DNA of 64,000 nucleotides from Kondoa malvinella (GCA_039545315.1 BCIM01000014.1:124001-188000); one strand, 5' to 3'; counted from the first letter of the stretch, positions 1-11,484 are shown. The notes: generated by a model not told the origin, from the sequence alone. A program made the numbers and translations.

Positions 1-3000
1 TTAGCAGATCTTGCTCCTACCGCATTCCACAAAGTTCTATTTCGCCTGACGGCCTGCAAGAAAATGACGGACGACGATCTGCTACCCGCTCTGCGCCAGC
101 TACATTCGCTCACCAGCTTCTTCGGTCCTGTCGACTTCTTCTTCCGCTCTCCTGATTTGGCCGAAATGAGTCTGGTCCTACTTTTTGTCAAAGGCTCGGA
201 CGAGATTGCGCCCGACTCGAATGGTCAACAACGGCGGGGGAGGGNGCTTGGAAAGGAAATTCTGTTGCTTGCAATGATCGAGGCAATCCGGGCTCGTCCT
301 GTTCAGGCAGATCACAGTGAGATCACCATGTTCTTGTCAGCAATGGCACCGAGTCTGTTTGCCTTGTTGAAAGCCAAGGTATTTTACAACCCCGTTTGCT
401 GTATTAATGTCAACGTTATTCTTAGGAAGAAGAAGCCTGGTATCCATTGTCTTTCCGCTCGCTGCTAGTCGTCTTCCTGGAGGAACTGTCTTTCTCGGCC
501 AACGTGACAAGGCGGCCCGCATACCTCGGACATGTATTCAAATGGCTGCGACAAGACAAAGCAGACTCGCCTAATTTCATTGCCATCCAAGCCGAGCTGA
601 AACAAATCTACTGGTCCGCCGATCAGAAATTGGCACCAGTAGGTTCGCGTCCGTATGTGCTAGAGCCGTTCTTCATGCTTTTGCCAGGTCATCTCGACAT
701 ACCCTGAAAGCATGTTTCGTTTACTTACCTCGCTGTTCTGTTTCTTGCGAGACGAAGAGTGGGCGTTCCTTCTAGACCATCTTTGGCGGAATGGAATGCA
801 AGATCAGCTGTACAGTCAATCACCCTAATCGAGAGCCTTTGCTGACATCGTGTTCCAGCTTTCTCTTCTGCCAAGCTTGTGAGCGACACGAGGAAAAAGC
901 ACTAGAGATGTTCCGTTCCGATCTTTCGAAGTATGTCTCGAGTTTTTGATTGAGCAAAGCTTACGCGTACTCAAAGTCCATCTACCCAAACACGCCTTGA
1001 TACCATCAAGGGACTGGCGCAAATCCTCGGTGCAAGATTTGACTTGCTACCTGCGCGCACAGTCATTGGTACGCGCAAGCTATACAAGGCCCCAAAGTTT
1101 GCGAATGCGACCATACCCACAGTCAGTCATCCTGGTACCTATACCTCGAAAAAAGTGTTCTGATAGGTTGGACCAGACTATTGGCTCTACCAATCCCAAG
1201 CCAATCACTAGGGTCATCACAGCTGGCGCTCTTTCGCTCGATATCAAGGCTGGCCTTGAAGCTATCGGCTGGGATAAGGAGAAGAGCAACACGTCCGCTT
1301 CCGAGCGTCAACAGATACCCTTTTCAGCGTTGCCCAGTCTGGACATACCTCATATATCTGGCGCATCGCACATTGTCAATTGGTCATCTCCTGGGCGTTT
1401 GGCCAGACAAGGAAGTAGTGCTTCTATGCAAGACCGGAAATCTATTCTTGTCAACGTTGTCCTAGAGGCAATCTTTGCAGCAGCCTCCTTATCTCTATGT
1501 GCTGCGCCGGAGATCGCAGCTTCCTCTTCAGAGCTGATCAGTCGTCTTCGTGCGTGGCTAGATATTCTCTTGGCCTTTGAGTCTCAATCAACACTTCTTT
1601 AGTCAAGGCTGAACCTAGCCGGGTTGTTCGCTATATGAACCAGCAATTCGCCTCGGCAGACAAAGAGAAGCGCGAGAAGGCATTGCTACTCTGCCACCGC
1701 CTGTTCAAGACAGATCAGTCTGCCCCGCCTGTCATCGTATACGACCTGTTCAATATGATTGCTGGTGTTTGCAAAACAACCATTCGCGACCAGTCTGCCG
1801 AAGTTGCTTCAACCAGACTTTCTGAGCTGGTTCCATTGGTGGCTCGTCTTGCAGGATTGCTTGCCGACGTCAGCGTTCGCGATGTGCGAAAGAACAAGGT
1901 CGAATCACTCCTGTTCGATCGTGGTCTGCAGCACAAGACGATAGACCGTTCCTGTGATAGTCTGGACCTAGAGGCTGTAGCGGTACGCGTCGCTCAAAAT
2001 CGCAACACCAGCGCTTGTGTCCTCTTTCAATACACTCAAGAAGATGTCAACTACGTGGCCAACTCGATTGAACCGTTCGATGCGACCTCAAGCGGTGACG
2101 AATGTTCTGACCTGCATCTCGCATGGAGCTGGCTGTGCCTGGTCAAGAATGTCGTCAGCCAATTGAGTGCCTATTACAGCGATTCTAACAAATGGCAGCG
2201 CATAAGTAGAGATATCGATGTGATCTTGAAACGGTACGGGCAGCACGATCATACCGTAGTTCAGCTTGCCTGTTCCATTGCTGCGGTCGCTGCAGGGAAA
2301 TGTGAGTTGGTTCAGCTTTTAGAGAGCTTTTCTGATCTGGAATGCAGTTCACCGTCTGTTCGGGACCGGTACGAACGGTTGGGTCATTGTGCAACCTCTG
2401 GTCAAGTGCTATTGTATCGGCTCTGGACCTGCAATCCATCGGATCATCAAAGAGACTTGGCAAGGCTTCTTTCGCGGCCATCAGACCAGCTTTCTAGTCC
2501 GAGCTCTATCACACATTGTGCTCAGCGAGGTCGAAGAATCTGCAGACCGACTCTTCGAACTACTTTCATCACTCTCACAATCCGGAGCTGACGGTACTGT
2601 CTTTCCCATCGAGAACAGCTTCAGAATTCTCCTTACTCTGATCGCAAGCAACGCATCGAGCAATATCTCCAGCTCGCTACACTTTCTCGGTCTGCTTCAC
2701 CTCATGGCTCCTCAATTCCAGCAATGCTGGCCTGAAAACAACTTACTATCCGACTCGATCGAAGCTCTTGCCAAAGTGTATGAGAAGGTTCACAGGGAAT
2801 CGCAGCAAGCTCAAAATTATCTGAGTCTATTCTTCAAGCTCGTCGCTATCTACTTGGAGGGGCACGTGGCTCTGTCCGCCATCGGGGCTTCTCGTGTATT
2901 TCGCCTTATTGACGAATGGGATCGTCGGTTTCAAGCAAGCAGCCTACAAACCTTGCTCTCATCACTCTCAGGCTGCCTTCTGCTGAATGACGACTACAGC

Positions 3001-4212
3001 CTGGCAACAAAAGCAAGATTTCTGGAAGTGGCATCGAAAATAACCCTATCAATAGAAGCACCTTTGTTCCTGCATACCCTGGCAGGATACAACGCTCAGA
3101 ATGATGTACTGAGAACACTGCAAGGCGAATGCGCTATATCCGCAATCCACCTATGTGTCAAGAGCAACGTCTCAATATCGCAGCGAATTTCCACCGCGAC
3201 ACTTTCAGCAAGCATGGCTCCCAAGCTATCTTCAGTCATTCCCTGTGTCTTTGCAGCCCACTCATCAGCGCCAAATTTGCTGGTGCTATGCTGCCTATCG
3301 ATGGCAGACCGACTTAATAGCGATTCATGTGATACGACGAGAGAAGGGAGCGCGTGGTTCACGATGGCAGCCCTCTTCGGCACTCATCTGTCGAAGCTTC
3401 GTGTCTGCGATCAAAGAACACCACAAGTTGTATTGGCTCTCAAGATCGTCATTGTTGGCTGCTCAACGCAAGCCAACTGTCCTGCTTCGCTCTGGCCATT
3501 CCTGGCAACATCGATTCGGCGCTTGCTTTCAATCAGTTCCGTGAGCAGCACAGCTTTGCACGAAAGTCCAACAGTCTCTAGATCCAACAGTCTAAACTCT
3601 CAGGTAGATCCCCTCATGAATGCGAAAGTCCGAATCGATCGTTATGTGACCTGGTCACTGCTGGAATTTCTGACCCACTATCCTTCGGCTCTTTCACTGC
3701 ATACTCAGAACGATGTCTTCACGACAGCGCAGAAGCTGTTAGGTCCAGCTCGACTCAGCGGATCGAAACCGCTATCACGGCGCGGCTCCCGCAAGCGAGT
3801 TCCTTCAGCCTCACCGGACAAGGCAATCAACAGGATATCTGCTTTCCTCCCTCCCAAAAGAAGTTATACATTGCTCAAAGTGCGACCAGATTCGATTAGT
3901 ACTCAATCGAATTGCACACTCAACATAAAACACCTAGGCCTGACGTCGCAAAATTCGGCGCAAGAAGACTTTGTCGTTGTAGTGTCGCGAACTGACCAGT
4001 TTCTGGAAGGTGAAGAGCTGGCGGAATTAACAACTAGGCGGATCAAGTCAGTGCGAGTCGCGTTGGGTATGGGCCCAGACGAAGGAATGCAAACGCCTGA
4101 GAGGTGGTCCAAAGAGGTTGCCTTGCGAAGTCCGTCCGTCTCATACCTGACTGTGAATATACTTATAGACAAAGCAGATTCAAGAGAAGAGTACACTCTT
4201 TTGTCCGCATGA
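1..4212 (+). CDS. Large uncharacterised helical protein, 5' end cut by the window edge
   Basis: I do not recognise this protein. The frame is open from base 1 through an internal Met at 64, so the true start probably lies upstream. Coding runs through several short introns; clear ones are 379-425 and 2302-2347, the second of which restores the frame of a long last exon ending at the stop at 4210-4212. The product is well over 1,000 residues, rich in Leu, Ser and Ala, with long stretches that look like paired helices (HEAT/ARM-like, inferred by eye). No signal peptide, catalytic motif or obvious membrane segment is visible. A Ser/Arg-rich linker around 3760-3830 precedes a more globular C-terminal section. 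One unresolved base lies at 245. The stop faces the stop of the next gene 130 bases away. Exon joins between about 800 and 1650 are tentative. Confidence 0.6.
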
Positions 4213-4341
4213 AATCCAAATGTTGACAAGATTACACCAAACAGCACTACTACAATACAGCCCCTTGATCTGTCTTCCTGCTGCATTGATATAGAGTGAT
4301 AGACACCAGAATCAGCAACTCACCTTTCCCAATCTCCACTG

Positions 4342-5957
4342 CTATAAACCAGCCAACGCCTTACGCATCCCAAACTTGGGTAACACCGTCCTGTTACTCG
4401 GCACAAGCGGTATATTCTCTGTCCCATCTGCACTCGCCTGCCTCTGCACCTTGATCCTACTCGATGCTTTCAAATTCACTGCCGGCCGCTGATCAACAGC
4501 TCGAAGCGCTTGAAGTTCCGCCTTCAAATCTGCATTCTCTGTTTGAAGCGTCTTCATTGCCGCTTGATCCCGAAGATGTTTCTACATTCAATCAGCGCCC
4601 AAACATCCATACTCGACAAGACAACATACTTTTTTCACCTCTGTCAATTCAGCTCGAATCTTTTGAATATTCATAATCTTTTGCGCGGCATTTGAATGAC
4701 CCAATAAGCTCGCGTTCAGCTCGGACAGGTGCTTCGCATCCCCTTCGGCCAATTCATTCCTCGCTGCCAATTCACCAACGACTTGCTGTAATTCAATAAA
4801 CTTGATGGCCGTCTCTCGTGCTGTAGTCAACTCTTCTTCCGCCCTATTATCACATCAGCTGCATTACAAAGAAGGGAGAATAGGACAAACTCTGCTAATT
4901 CACCCTTCAACCCTTCTTCAGCCGCCCGACTTTGCGCTAACAACCCAGCCATCCGTCCACGAGCTTCCATCGCTTCTTCAGCTTTTGACTTGGCTTCCCA
5001 TTCCTCCTTCCTGGCTTCCTTCAGCTCTTCATCGCGGATGGCTAGATTGTCTTGTGTAGTCGCGAGGTCGGATTGGGTCATTTCGAGAGTGGATTCGAGA
5101 TCTTTGCATTGGCTTTGGGAAGCGACGAGGGATGATTGGCAGTCTTTGAATTGGGTAGAGAGGGATTCGACTTCATCTTGCGACAAGTGGAGGGCGGAAT
5201 TGGTAGCGCTCAATTCATCTTCTAAGCTTGAGAGCTTGGTGTGGTGTATACTGGACGTTATGTCGAGAAGGGAAGAGGTTGCAATCGCTTCAAGCTGAGA
5301 AGAGATGAGGTCGGCTTGACGGGACTTTAGCTCGTCTTGCCGTTGTGCGAGCTCCTTTGCGAGGTATGTAAGCTCTTTCCGATACGCCGAGCGATCTTCA
5401 GCTGCTGATCGTATTGATCTGGTATGTAGGTTCTGCAATTCGCCCAAGTCGGATCGCAAGTCGTCTCTCTCAACTTCGACTTGTTCCAGCGTCGTGAAGA
5501 CTTCCCGAAGAGCAGCTTCACGGTCCGCGAGTTTGCGCTCTAGTTTCAAAGCATGCAGTGCTTGAGCGTGGTTTTGAGCTTGTAGGGTACAGAGTGAAGT
5601 AGTATATTTATTGGCTTGAAATTGATACAGCGTGTTCAGACTGCTTATGAGAAGCTGGGCCGCTGTGTGCTGTGCTTGCTGCTCTGCCTTGGACTTGAAG
5701 AGAGCATCTTCCAACTCGTGACTTTGTTTATTTGTTGTTTCTTGAGCGAGTGTAGCTTCTTTCAGCTTGCTTTCGGTTGCAGACAGGGCAGCCTTGGCTT
5801 GCTTCAGTTCAGCTTTAAGCGTGTTGATGCGCTCCTGACGCGTGTCTTTGGACTTTTCATGCACCGAGACTAATTGTTCGAGCTTCTCACTCAGAAAAGG
5901 GATCCGGCCATTCTGTTGCTGCAGCTCTGTGATCAACCTTGACTTGGGCGTGGCCAT
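4342..5957 (-). CDS. Coiled-coil protein with HMMR/RHAMM-like C-terminal domain
   Basis: Three exons join in frame: the first runs from 5957 to about 4895, the middle one to about 4636, the last to the stop at 4342. The protein of roughly 500 residues is almost entirely heptad-rich coiled coil, dense in Glu, Lys, Gln, Leu and Ala. Near its C-terminus it has the segment LLGHSNAAQKIMNIQKIRAE followed by more coil. This matches the known HMMR_C signature (gHqN.kQKI.h..klK.E) found in RHAMM and some kinesin-associated coils, which act at spindle microtubules. A basic tail follows the coil. I infer a microtubule or spindle-pole role. The start codon lies 91 bases from that of the divergent TPP1-like gene, so the two probably share a promoter. 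Confidence 0.75.
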
Positions 5958-6048
5958 CTTTGATCCGCTATCGGGTTATCACAGCTTCAGGTATCGGTAT
6001 TGACGGTTGTTTGACAACATCCACGTTCAAAAGCAGACAAGACATGCT

Positions 6049-9000
6049 ATGAGCAAAGAACTACACGACTGGATTCGAAAATCCTTACAAAGTGCTTCCA
6101 TCGCGTGTGAGAACAGCGCAGACTTGTCAAAATGCAGCAATCGACCTGGTGGATTGGCGCAATTGCTCAGATATAGCGTGCATCAGTACCCCAAGACGGA
6201 CAATGGAGAGGTACTCTGGTGTGATATGGCAGACAAGAGCTGCTTCATCGTTGCTAGAGTCAAGCCAGAAGTATGGAAAGGGTGTGTCTCATCAATCTGT
6301 TACAATTGTTCACCGGACCTGATCTGTCTTCACAGGCTGCATGGAGGTATAGTCGTATGTGACTCTCGCAGACCCAGTCAAGCTTGGGCTCAGTCATTTG
6401 GCAGAAACACCTAGGCGGACTCTTCACCATTAAACGCATCAACATCCTTTACACCCAAGTCCCATCTAAAGGTCAGATCCAGGCACAAGAACCTCAGCTC
6501 TGCATAGACATCCTCGAGTTATCCGTCTATCAGTCGCACCTCATGCCCGATCAGATGGGTCTGCAACCTGCTGCGCTACACAATCAATTGTTCGCCTGGA
6601 GGAAGAATCTGCTCATTGAGTGAGCATATCCCCTCTATTTTAGTACAGTAGCTGATGCGATGTGCAGCTACTACGATCGACAGCGTATTCCATCAGAAGA
6701 AGAGATAGCTCTAGCTTGGGGTGATTTTGACATTAACGATCTCGCTCAGTTCATCCCAGAAGAATGGAAGCTCAGCCCTGATGGGTCTAATCTAACCAGT
6801 CATAAAAGCTCTACTCAAAGCAGTATACCTAACCCAAGTTTCGAATATCGCGGAACTCCGGAAGGACAGCAAACGCAGTCTGTTCACTCTACTCGGACAG
6901 CCCTAACCAAGAAGGACAAGGGTAAAGGAAAAGAAGTGTTCCGCGAAGATTTACAGACGCAGCTTCCGGCGCAGAATGGTGCAGAGGAAGAAAGTCCGTC
7001 CAGCTCATGGGAAAGGCATGTGAGGGAGAGCTCGTACGCTTCTACGCAGGCGGACGCAGGAGAGAGCAAAGGTGATGAGACGGTTGTTCAGCAAGTCCCA
7101 GTACCGAAGAAGCGCGAAGCGAATGAACAGCAAAAATCACCTGGTCGTCCTCGATCAGTCCCTGCACAAGCTTTTGGACAGCCAAAGAGCAGTCGTCTTT
7201 CTGCACCAGCCGAATTCGATCGCTCTCGTCTATTGCCGGTTACTTCGCAATCAACGCCTACCGAGAGTGCAGCTCCTCGAACTGTAGCCTCGTTTTGCTC
7301 TGAAAATGGGCCTAAATTCCGTCCGGTCATTTCTGCTTCTGCTGTCTCGCCGCAAGAGAATGAGAATGTCTCGCCAGTCGCTGGTACTTCTACGGCGCTC
7401 GCGGACCCCACGATAGATTCTACTGCTGCTAGATATCGGGCTTCTCTTTCAGCCTTCGGTCATGCGTCGCAAGCCGATGGTCTGCCAATTGCTAGCACTT
7501 CATCGCATTCCGGTCCACCTCAAATAGAAGTAGGAAGACTGTCATCCGCAGCTACCAGTCCGAATGCAGAGCATAGCTACCGCTCTACCAAATCCCGCCG
7601 TCCAACCTCCGCACCTCGCTCTGAACAAGCACGTTCACAGTCTCCTCATGAATTCCGCTCTATCAAAACACGCACACCAACAGGTCACCCAACTGCTCGG
7701 CGTCTGAAGAGTTCAACACCGTCTATAGAGCGATCTTCTCCACCTCTGGCAGCAGATACGAGCAACTACATCCGCGCGAGAGAATTACCCTTTGTCGATT
7801 TCGATCATTTGCTTTCACCTCCTCCTGAAGCTCAAAGAAAGGGCAGGAAGTCAATGTATAAGGATGAGTATTGCAGAGGTGAGTCTGACTTGGCGAGAAC
7901 TTAGAAGGAGCTGATGTGCGACTGTAGTAATCCAATCCGAGAGCGCGAAAGAGCTGCGGGACTGTCCAGCGATGTACGCTTATTCGTTTCGTGAGAGTGA
8001 AAGGTCACTTATGCAATTTGATAGAGAAAGGAACAGAACTCCTTCTTGGTCTGTCTCGCCTGAAGTCCGCTTTCCTGCTCAGCCGAACAATCGAACAGCC
8101 ACAAACGACAGCGAGGTCGTTGCCGAGCCAGCAGAGCAGGAAATCCCAGATGTAGTTGGAGAAGCGGATCAACAGGCAGAAGAAGCATTCCCTGAGCCAA
8201 ACATGCCAGTAGCAATCCTTTCGACCGTTGATGCCGTGGAAGTAGCGAAAGACCAAGAGATGGAACATGCGTCTTCAGAAGCGTTTGAACAGGCTGAAGA
8301 ACCGCTCGCTCAACCAGATGACCAGATAGCGTCAAATACAAGGGAATCCTTGCAACGGATATCAGAACAGCAGAGAGTCGCAGATGAGCCTGTGGCAGTG
8401 GAAGCGGAGCGAGAGCAGTCGCTCGACCAACCGGAAAATCAACCAGTACCAGAGGCAAGACGAAATATCGACAAAAGCCCAGAAGAACAGGCAACTGCAC
8501 CTGCTGCCGTAAATGTCGAGCTGCCGCCTGACCAAGCGATTGCTCCCATTATTCCAGATCAGAGTTCGCTTGTCAATGACGATTCGGAGGAAAGCCTGTT
8601 GTATGTTGACCAGCCCAAGTAAGCGCTTCTACATATGGATAGAGTGCGCTCATATCGGTCTTCAGAGTGGACAAAGGCAAAGCTCGCGCCATTGACCCCA
8701 TGGACGTCGACGAGAAGCCTATCCTGGACTCAGCGGAACCAAGAGCGTCTACTTCAGCCCAGCCGTACAGTCGATCCAACGAAACGCAATCGGATGATGA
8801 CGACATTGTGCTTTTGGATGGACCACCGACAATCAAGAAGGCTCGAAAGGCTGACGATGATGAGGTCTAACCAGTCTTTGCAGGTTGAATACTCTTGCTG
8901 ATTCTTTTTAGGCGCCTGGTGCCGCAAAGCGCCAAAAACTCTCTAGTACATCCTCCAGATCGAATACCAGATCGAAATCGAGTACCAGTCAAGCGAGAAG

Positions 9001-9400
9001 GTCTTCGCCTACATCTGCGCCGAGTTTCCCGAGTGGCCATGGCGACCTTTCGAAAGCAGCGAATGGCGCCAAGTCATCTTCGCGATCACCGACGCCGCAC
9101 ACCCGTCAGCTCGCTGAAGCAGCTTTACCGGATCAAATTGACAGCCATCGCGATGTAGACGCGCCCGAAGCTGCTCAGCCGCCTTTACCGCCAAAGGCAG
9201 CAGGCGTGTCTGAAGCAGATCTGAAGTCGAGTCTGTCTTATGCTGCCCAAGCTCGCCTAGCTCTGGAAAGGATGAAATACACCAGCAGAGGTACCGGTAG
9301 CCGGTGCGTTCAACCTTTCGTCGGGCGACTGTTCTTACTCTGCTTGGGCAGGCGGACATCGGCAGCTAAATTCAAGCAATTGGCAGAGTCGATGGATTGA
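6049..9400 (+). CDS. Candidate TPP1/Tpz1-like telomere (shelterin) protein with N-terminal OB fold
   Basis: The ATG at 6049 gives a protein starting MSKELHDWIRKSLQ. Introns inferred from frame are 6282-6335, 6347-6393, 6620-6667, 7880-7927 (possibly extending to 8024), 8619-8665 and 8865-8911, leaving an 11-base exon at 6336-6346. Residues 1-200 read like a TPP1/ACD-type OB fold: a WIRKSL opening, a strand ending in FIVARVKPEVW, a GGLFTIKRINILY strand, then a helix pair containing LHNQLFAWRKNLLI and a conserved-looking YYDRQRIPSEEE segment. The rest, about 650 residues, is Ser/Pro/Glu-rich and probably disordered, as in TPP1 proteins, with a short helix near the end. TPP1 links POT1 to double-strand telomere proteins and recruits telomerase. 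The assignment is from remembered pattern only; a fungus-specific OB-fold protein is the alternative. Confidence 0.5.
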
Positions 9401-9947
9401 GCAGTCCCCCTGGCCAATAAGATCCCATCATACAGGCCATGACCTTTCCCCGCCTGGATTTGTCCTCGTCGAGACAGCATTCTTAGATCTCGCGACACAA
9501 GCTTGACTAGTGCGGAGCGACTGCTACAACAGAGCACCGAAGACGCAGAAGGCGATTGAGAGAGCTGAGAACCAAGTCGAGCTTTTTTGACCGCGGACCA
9601 CGAGCTAGTCTCCGATTTACCCTACATTCTTATACTTGCATGCTCTATGATACCACGGGCAGGCTTTGAGATACCTGCTAGCTGAAAACGCGTCCTTTCT
9701 GCCTCGAGGACTGCTTGCCTATTGTACTCATGTCAATCCCTGGATCTAGCATAATTCGACAACGCTTTCTTGGCTATTTCTGATGTCCAAGAGCCCTTAC
9801 AAACGCGTCCTTTCGACACATTCCGGTCGACAGCCCTATTCGCAAGATGCCTACTTTGATGTGCCTAGGCTGATCAAAACCGCGCTCGCACTGCTCTTCC
9901 CTTCTTCTTCTCTACCACGATTGTCAAATCATACGCTTCATCCCAAA
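9401..9947. promoter_or_regulatory. Upstream region of the repeat gene with three ACGCGT boxes
   Basis: No gene is visible here. ACGCGT occurs at 9689-9694, 9803-9808 and, just past the end of this stretch, 9949-9954. The first two lie in an identical 14-base block (AAACGCGTCCTTTC). ACGCGT is the core of the MCB element bound by the MBF G1/S transcription factor in yeasts. The region drives the 273-residue repeat ORF starting at 9980, so G1/S-regulated expression is a possible inference. Only the last of the three boxes falls inside the sequence shared with the right-hand repeat copy, because that copy is cut off at base 64000. Confidence 0.4.
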
Positions 9948-9979
9948 AACGCGTCTTTGTCATATCTAAACTATCAAAC

Positions 9980-10801
9980 ATGTCTTCAATGATTGCTTGC
10001 CCCGACAAGGCCTCCACCGGTCCTATGCGCACATTGTCTACCACTCGCCAACTTCGTCGAGGTCAATCTGGCGTATGCCGTCCATCGCTCAAGACTGCCG
10101 CAGCTCAAAACATCGTCTACCATTTCGTNGCTGCCGCTTCATTTTCGCTNAAACAAATTCGATCGCCTAAGNAGCTCGCATNACNTCCTCGACAGCTCTC
10201 AGCCGCATTCCGCACCGAACTACAACTTGCAGCCAAGCGCGCTCAACAAGCTCACTGCGAAAGACGCCGACGCGATGCTCAATTCAAGCTTCAGCAAGCT
10301 CGCCGTCAGCTCATCAGTCAAGATCGTCGTCTCGCTGCACTACCCCTCGACCAGAATCAAGTCGCTCGTACCTATGTGCCTATGCCAGAAGTCGTTACGC
10401 CGGTCGCTTTCCGCAAACAATTCACTTTCAAAGCATCACCACTCTCGCAATCAATCTGCACTTGCACTGCTACAGCACCAGCGACCTACCAGTCCAGCTC
10501 ATCATGGTCAGACGACGAGGATGACATGGATTGCGACTTTGATGTGCCTGCCGAATGGGGTCTCACCGATGCTCAGCTCGCTCAATTTGGTCTATCAGCC
10601 GCTTCAGCTTGCACTTGCTCAGAAGAAGACTCCAGCTTTGTTCATCTGACATCGCTTCGTCGCTCGCTGCCGCAATCTGCTCTTGATCGCGTTGCTTTGG
10701 CATCCCAGCAGTGGGCACACCAACAAGGCAGAAACCACCAGCTTGCTTTTGTCTTTGATGCAGCTGTCAGAAAAGCTCGCGTGCTCGGTCTTGAGCCATG
10801 A
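9980..10801 (+). CDS. Orphan 273-residue protein of the inverted repeat, left copy
   Basis: This is a single uninterrupted ORF, MSSMIACPDK to the stop at 10799-10801, and I do not recognise the family. The N-terminal third is basic and Ser/Thr-rich. A helical Arg/Gln-rich stretch follows at about residues 78-120. Then come an acidic patch (WSDDEDDMDCDFDVP) and a short conserved-looking segment, LTDAQLAQFGLSAA. No signal peptide or membrane segment is visible. Five unresolved bases (10129, 10150, 10172, 10182, 10185) give ambiguous codons and recur at the matching positions of the other copy. Relative to the right copy there are 11 replaced residues and 7 silent codon changes, all after residue 76 and clustered near the C-terminus. 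Preservation of the ORF without a frameshift supports coding. The second long frame at 9993-10649 is probably a shadow. Confidence 0.6.
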   Translation: MSSMIACPDKASTGPMRTLSTTRQLRRGQSGVCRPSLKTAAAQNIVYHFXAAASFSXKQIRSPKXLAXXPRQLSAAFRTELQLAAKRAQQAHCERRRRDAQFKLQQARRQLISQDRRLAALPLDQNQVARTYVPMPEVVTPVAFRKQFTFKASPLSQSICTCTATAPATYQSSSSWSDDEDDMDCDFDVPAEWGLTDAQLAQFGLSAASACTCSEEDSSFVHLTSLRRSLPQSALDRVALASQQWAHQQGRNHQLAFVFDAAVRKARVLGLEP

Positions 10802-11140
10802 GCAATGCCTAGACTTTGAGCTTTGATCATAGAATGGGATCAGGGGTTGGTGTTGGGGTTGTTGCATTGGGCTGTATGGGGTGTCTGTTGTATGTTGTTG
10901 GCTCTTGTATGTATGTCGGGTCTGAAAATGTCAAATAGGGCTTCTCTCCAATTCATTGCGTTCTCGTGTGTCGTCTTTCTCGATTCGTGCTTGTTGTCTG
11001 CTTCTATCTGCACATCTTCTTCTCGTGGCTTCTTCCTGTGTCTATGCCTCGCTTTGGCCGGACTCACTTGCAGTGAATCTTGCTTTTCTTAGCAGCTCTA
11101 TTTCCTCGCTTTGGGCTGTGCTTCTCCTTTCTATTCCCGT

Positions 11141-11168
11141 CATACTAGCTTACTCATACTAGCTTACT
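11141..11168 (+). repeat. 14-base tandem duplication in the left repeat arm
   Basis: The 14-mer CATACTAGCTTACT is present twice in direct tandem (11141-11154 and 11155-11168). The right arm has it once, so the left arm gained a copy, or the right lost one, after the arms separated. The length is not a multiple of three and breaks the hydrophobic reading frame that stays open in the right arm. Confidence 0.9.
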
Positions 11169-11403
11169 GTATCGCGTATGCACATCAAGCGCTCGGTGAT
11201 AAGTCGGGCAGTGACAACTCTCAGTTTTTGGCTCTGTATCATGCGGCTTTGTGCCAGTCAAACCTTCTTAGCTGCTCTAAAAAGCGGAACCTGCTTCCTT
11301 CTTGGTTGCTCCAAGCTGCTTCCTTCAGAAACCAGGTATGATCTCTCTTGCATGCCCCGAACACCTGAATTGCTTATAGTTGGATCAGATCAGCTGTACT
11401 ACA

Positions 11404-11484
11404 ATGCCTGACAACAAGCCAAAGCCGGACGGATCTGGCCAGCCCGGTGACGGAGGCAGCAAGCCTAAGCCTAAGCCCAAATAA
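11404..11484 (+). CDS. Short Pro/Lys-rich ORF downstream of the orphan gene, left copy
   Basis: A 26-residue ORF starts MPDNKPKPDGSGQPGDGG and ends in Lys-Pro repeats. The right arm holds the counterpart MPDNKPKPIPEGSQPNDGG at 62466-62549. The two differ by several substitutions and one whole-codon length change, and both stay in frame, which suggests translation. Just upstream is a conserved intron-like segment, GTATGA to TTATAG at 11336-11379, also present in the right arm, so this may be a last exon of a longer spliced gene. The bases between that acceptor and the ATG differ in length by two between arms, so a shared upstream frame is not certain. I know no function. Confidence 0.35.
   Translation: MPDNKPKPDGSGQPGDGGSKPKPKPK

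Noticed and set aside
9993..10649. Second long overlapping frame in the repeat gene
   Set aside because: It is shorter, differs in length between the two arms (218 versus 235 residues) and lacks a better start context; treated as a shadow of the 273-residue frame.
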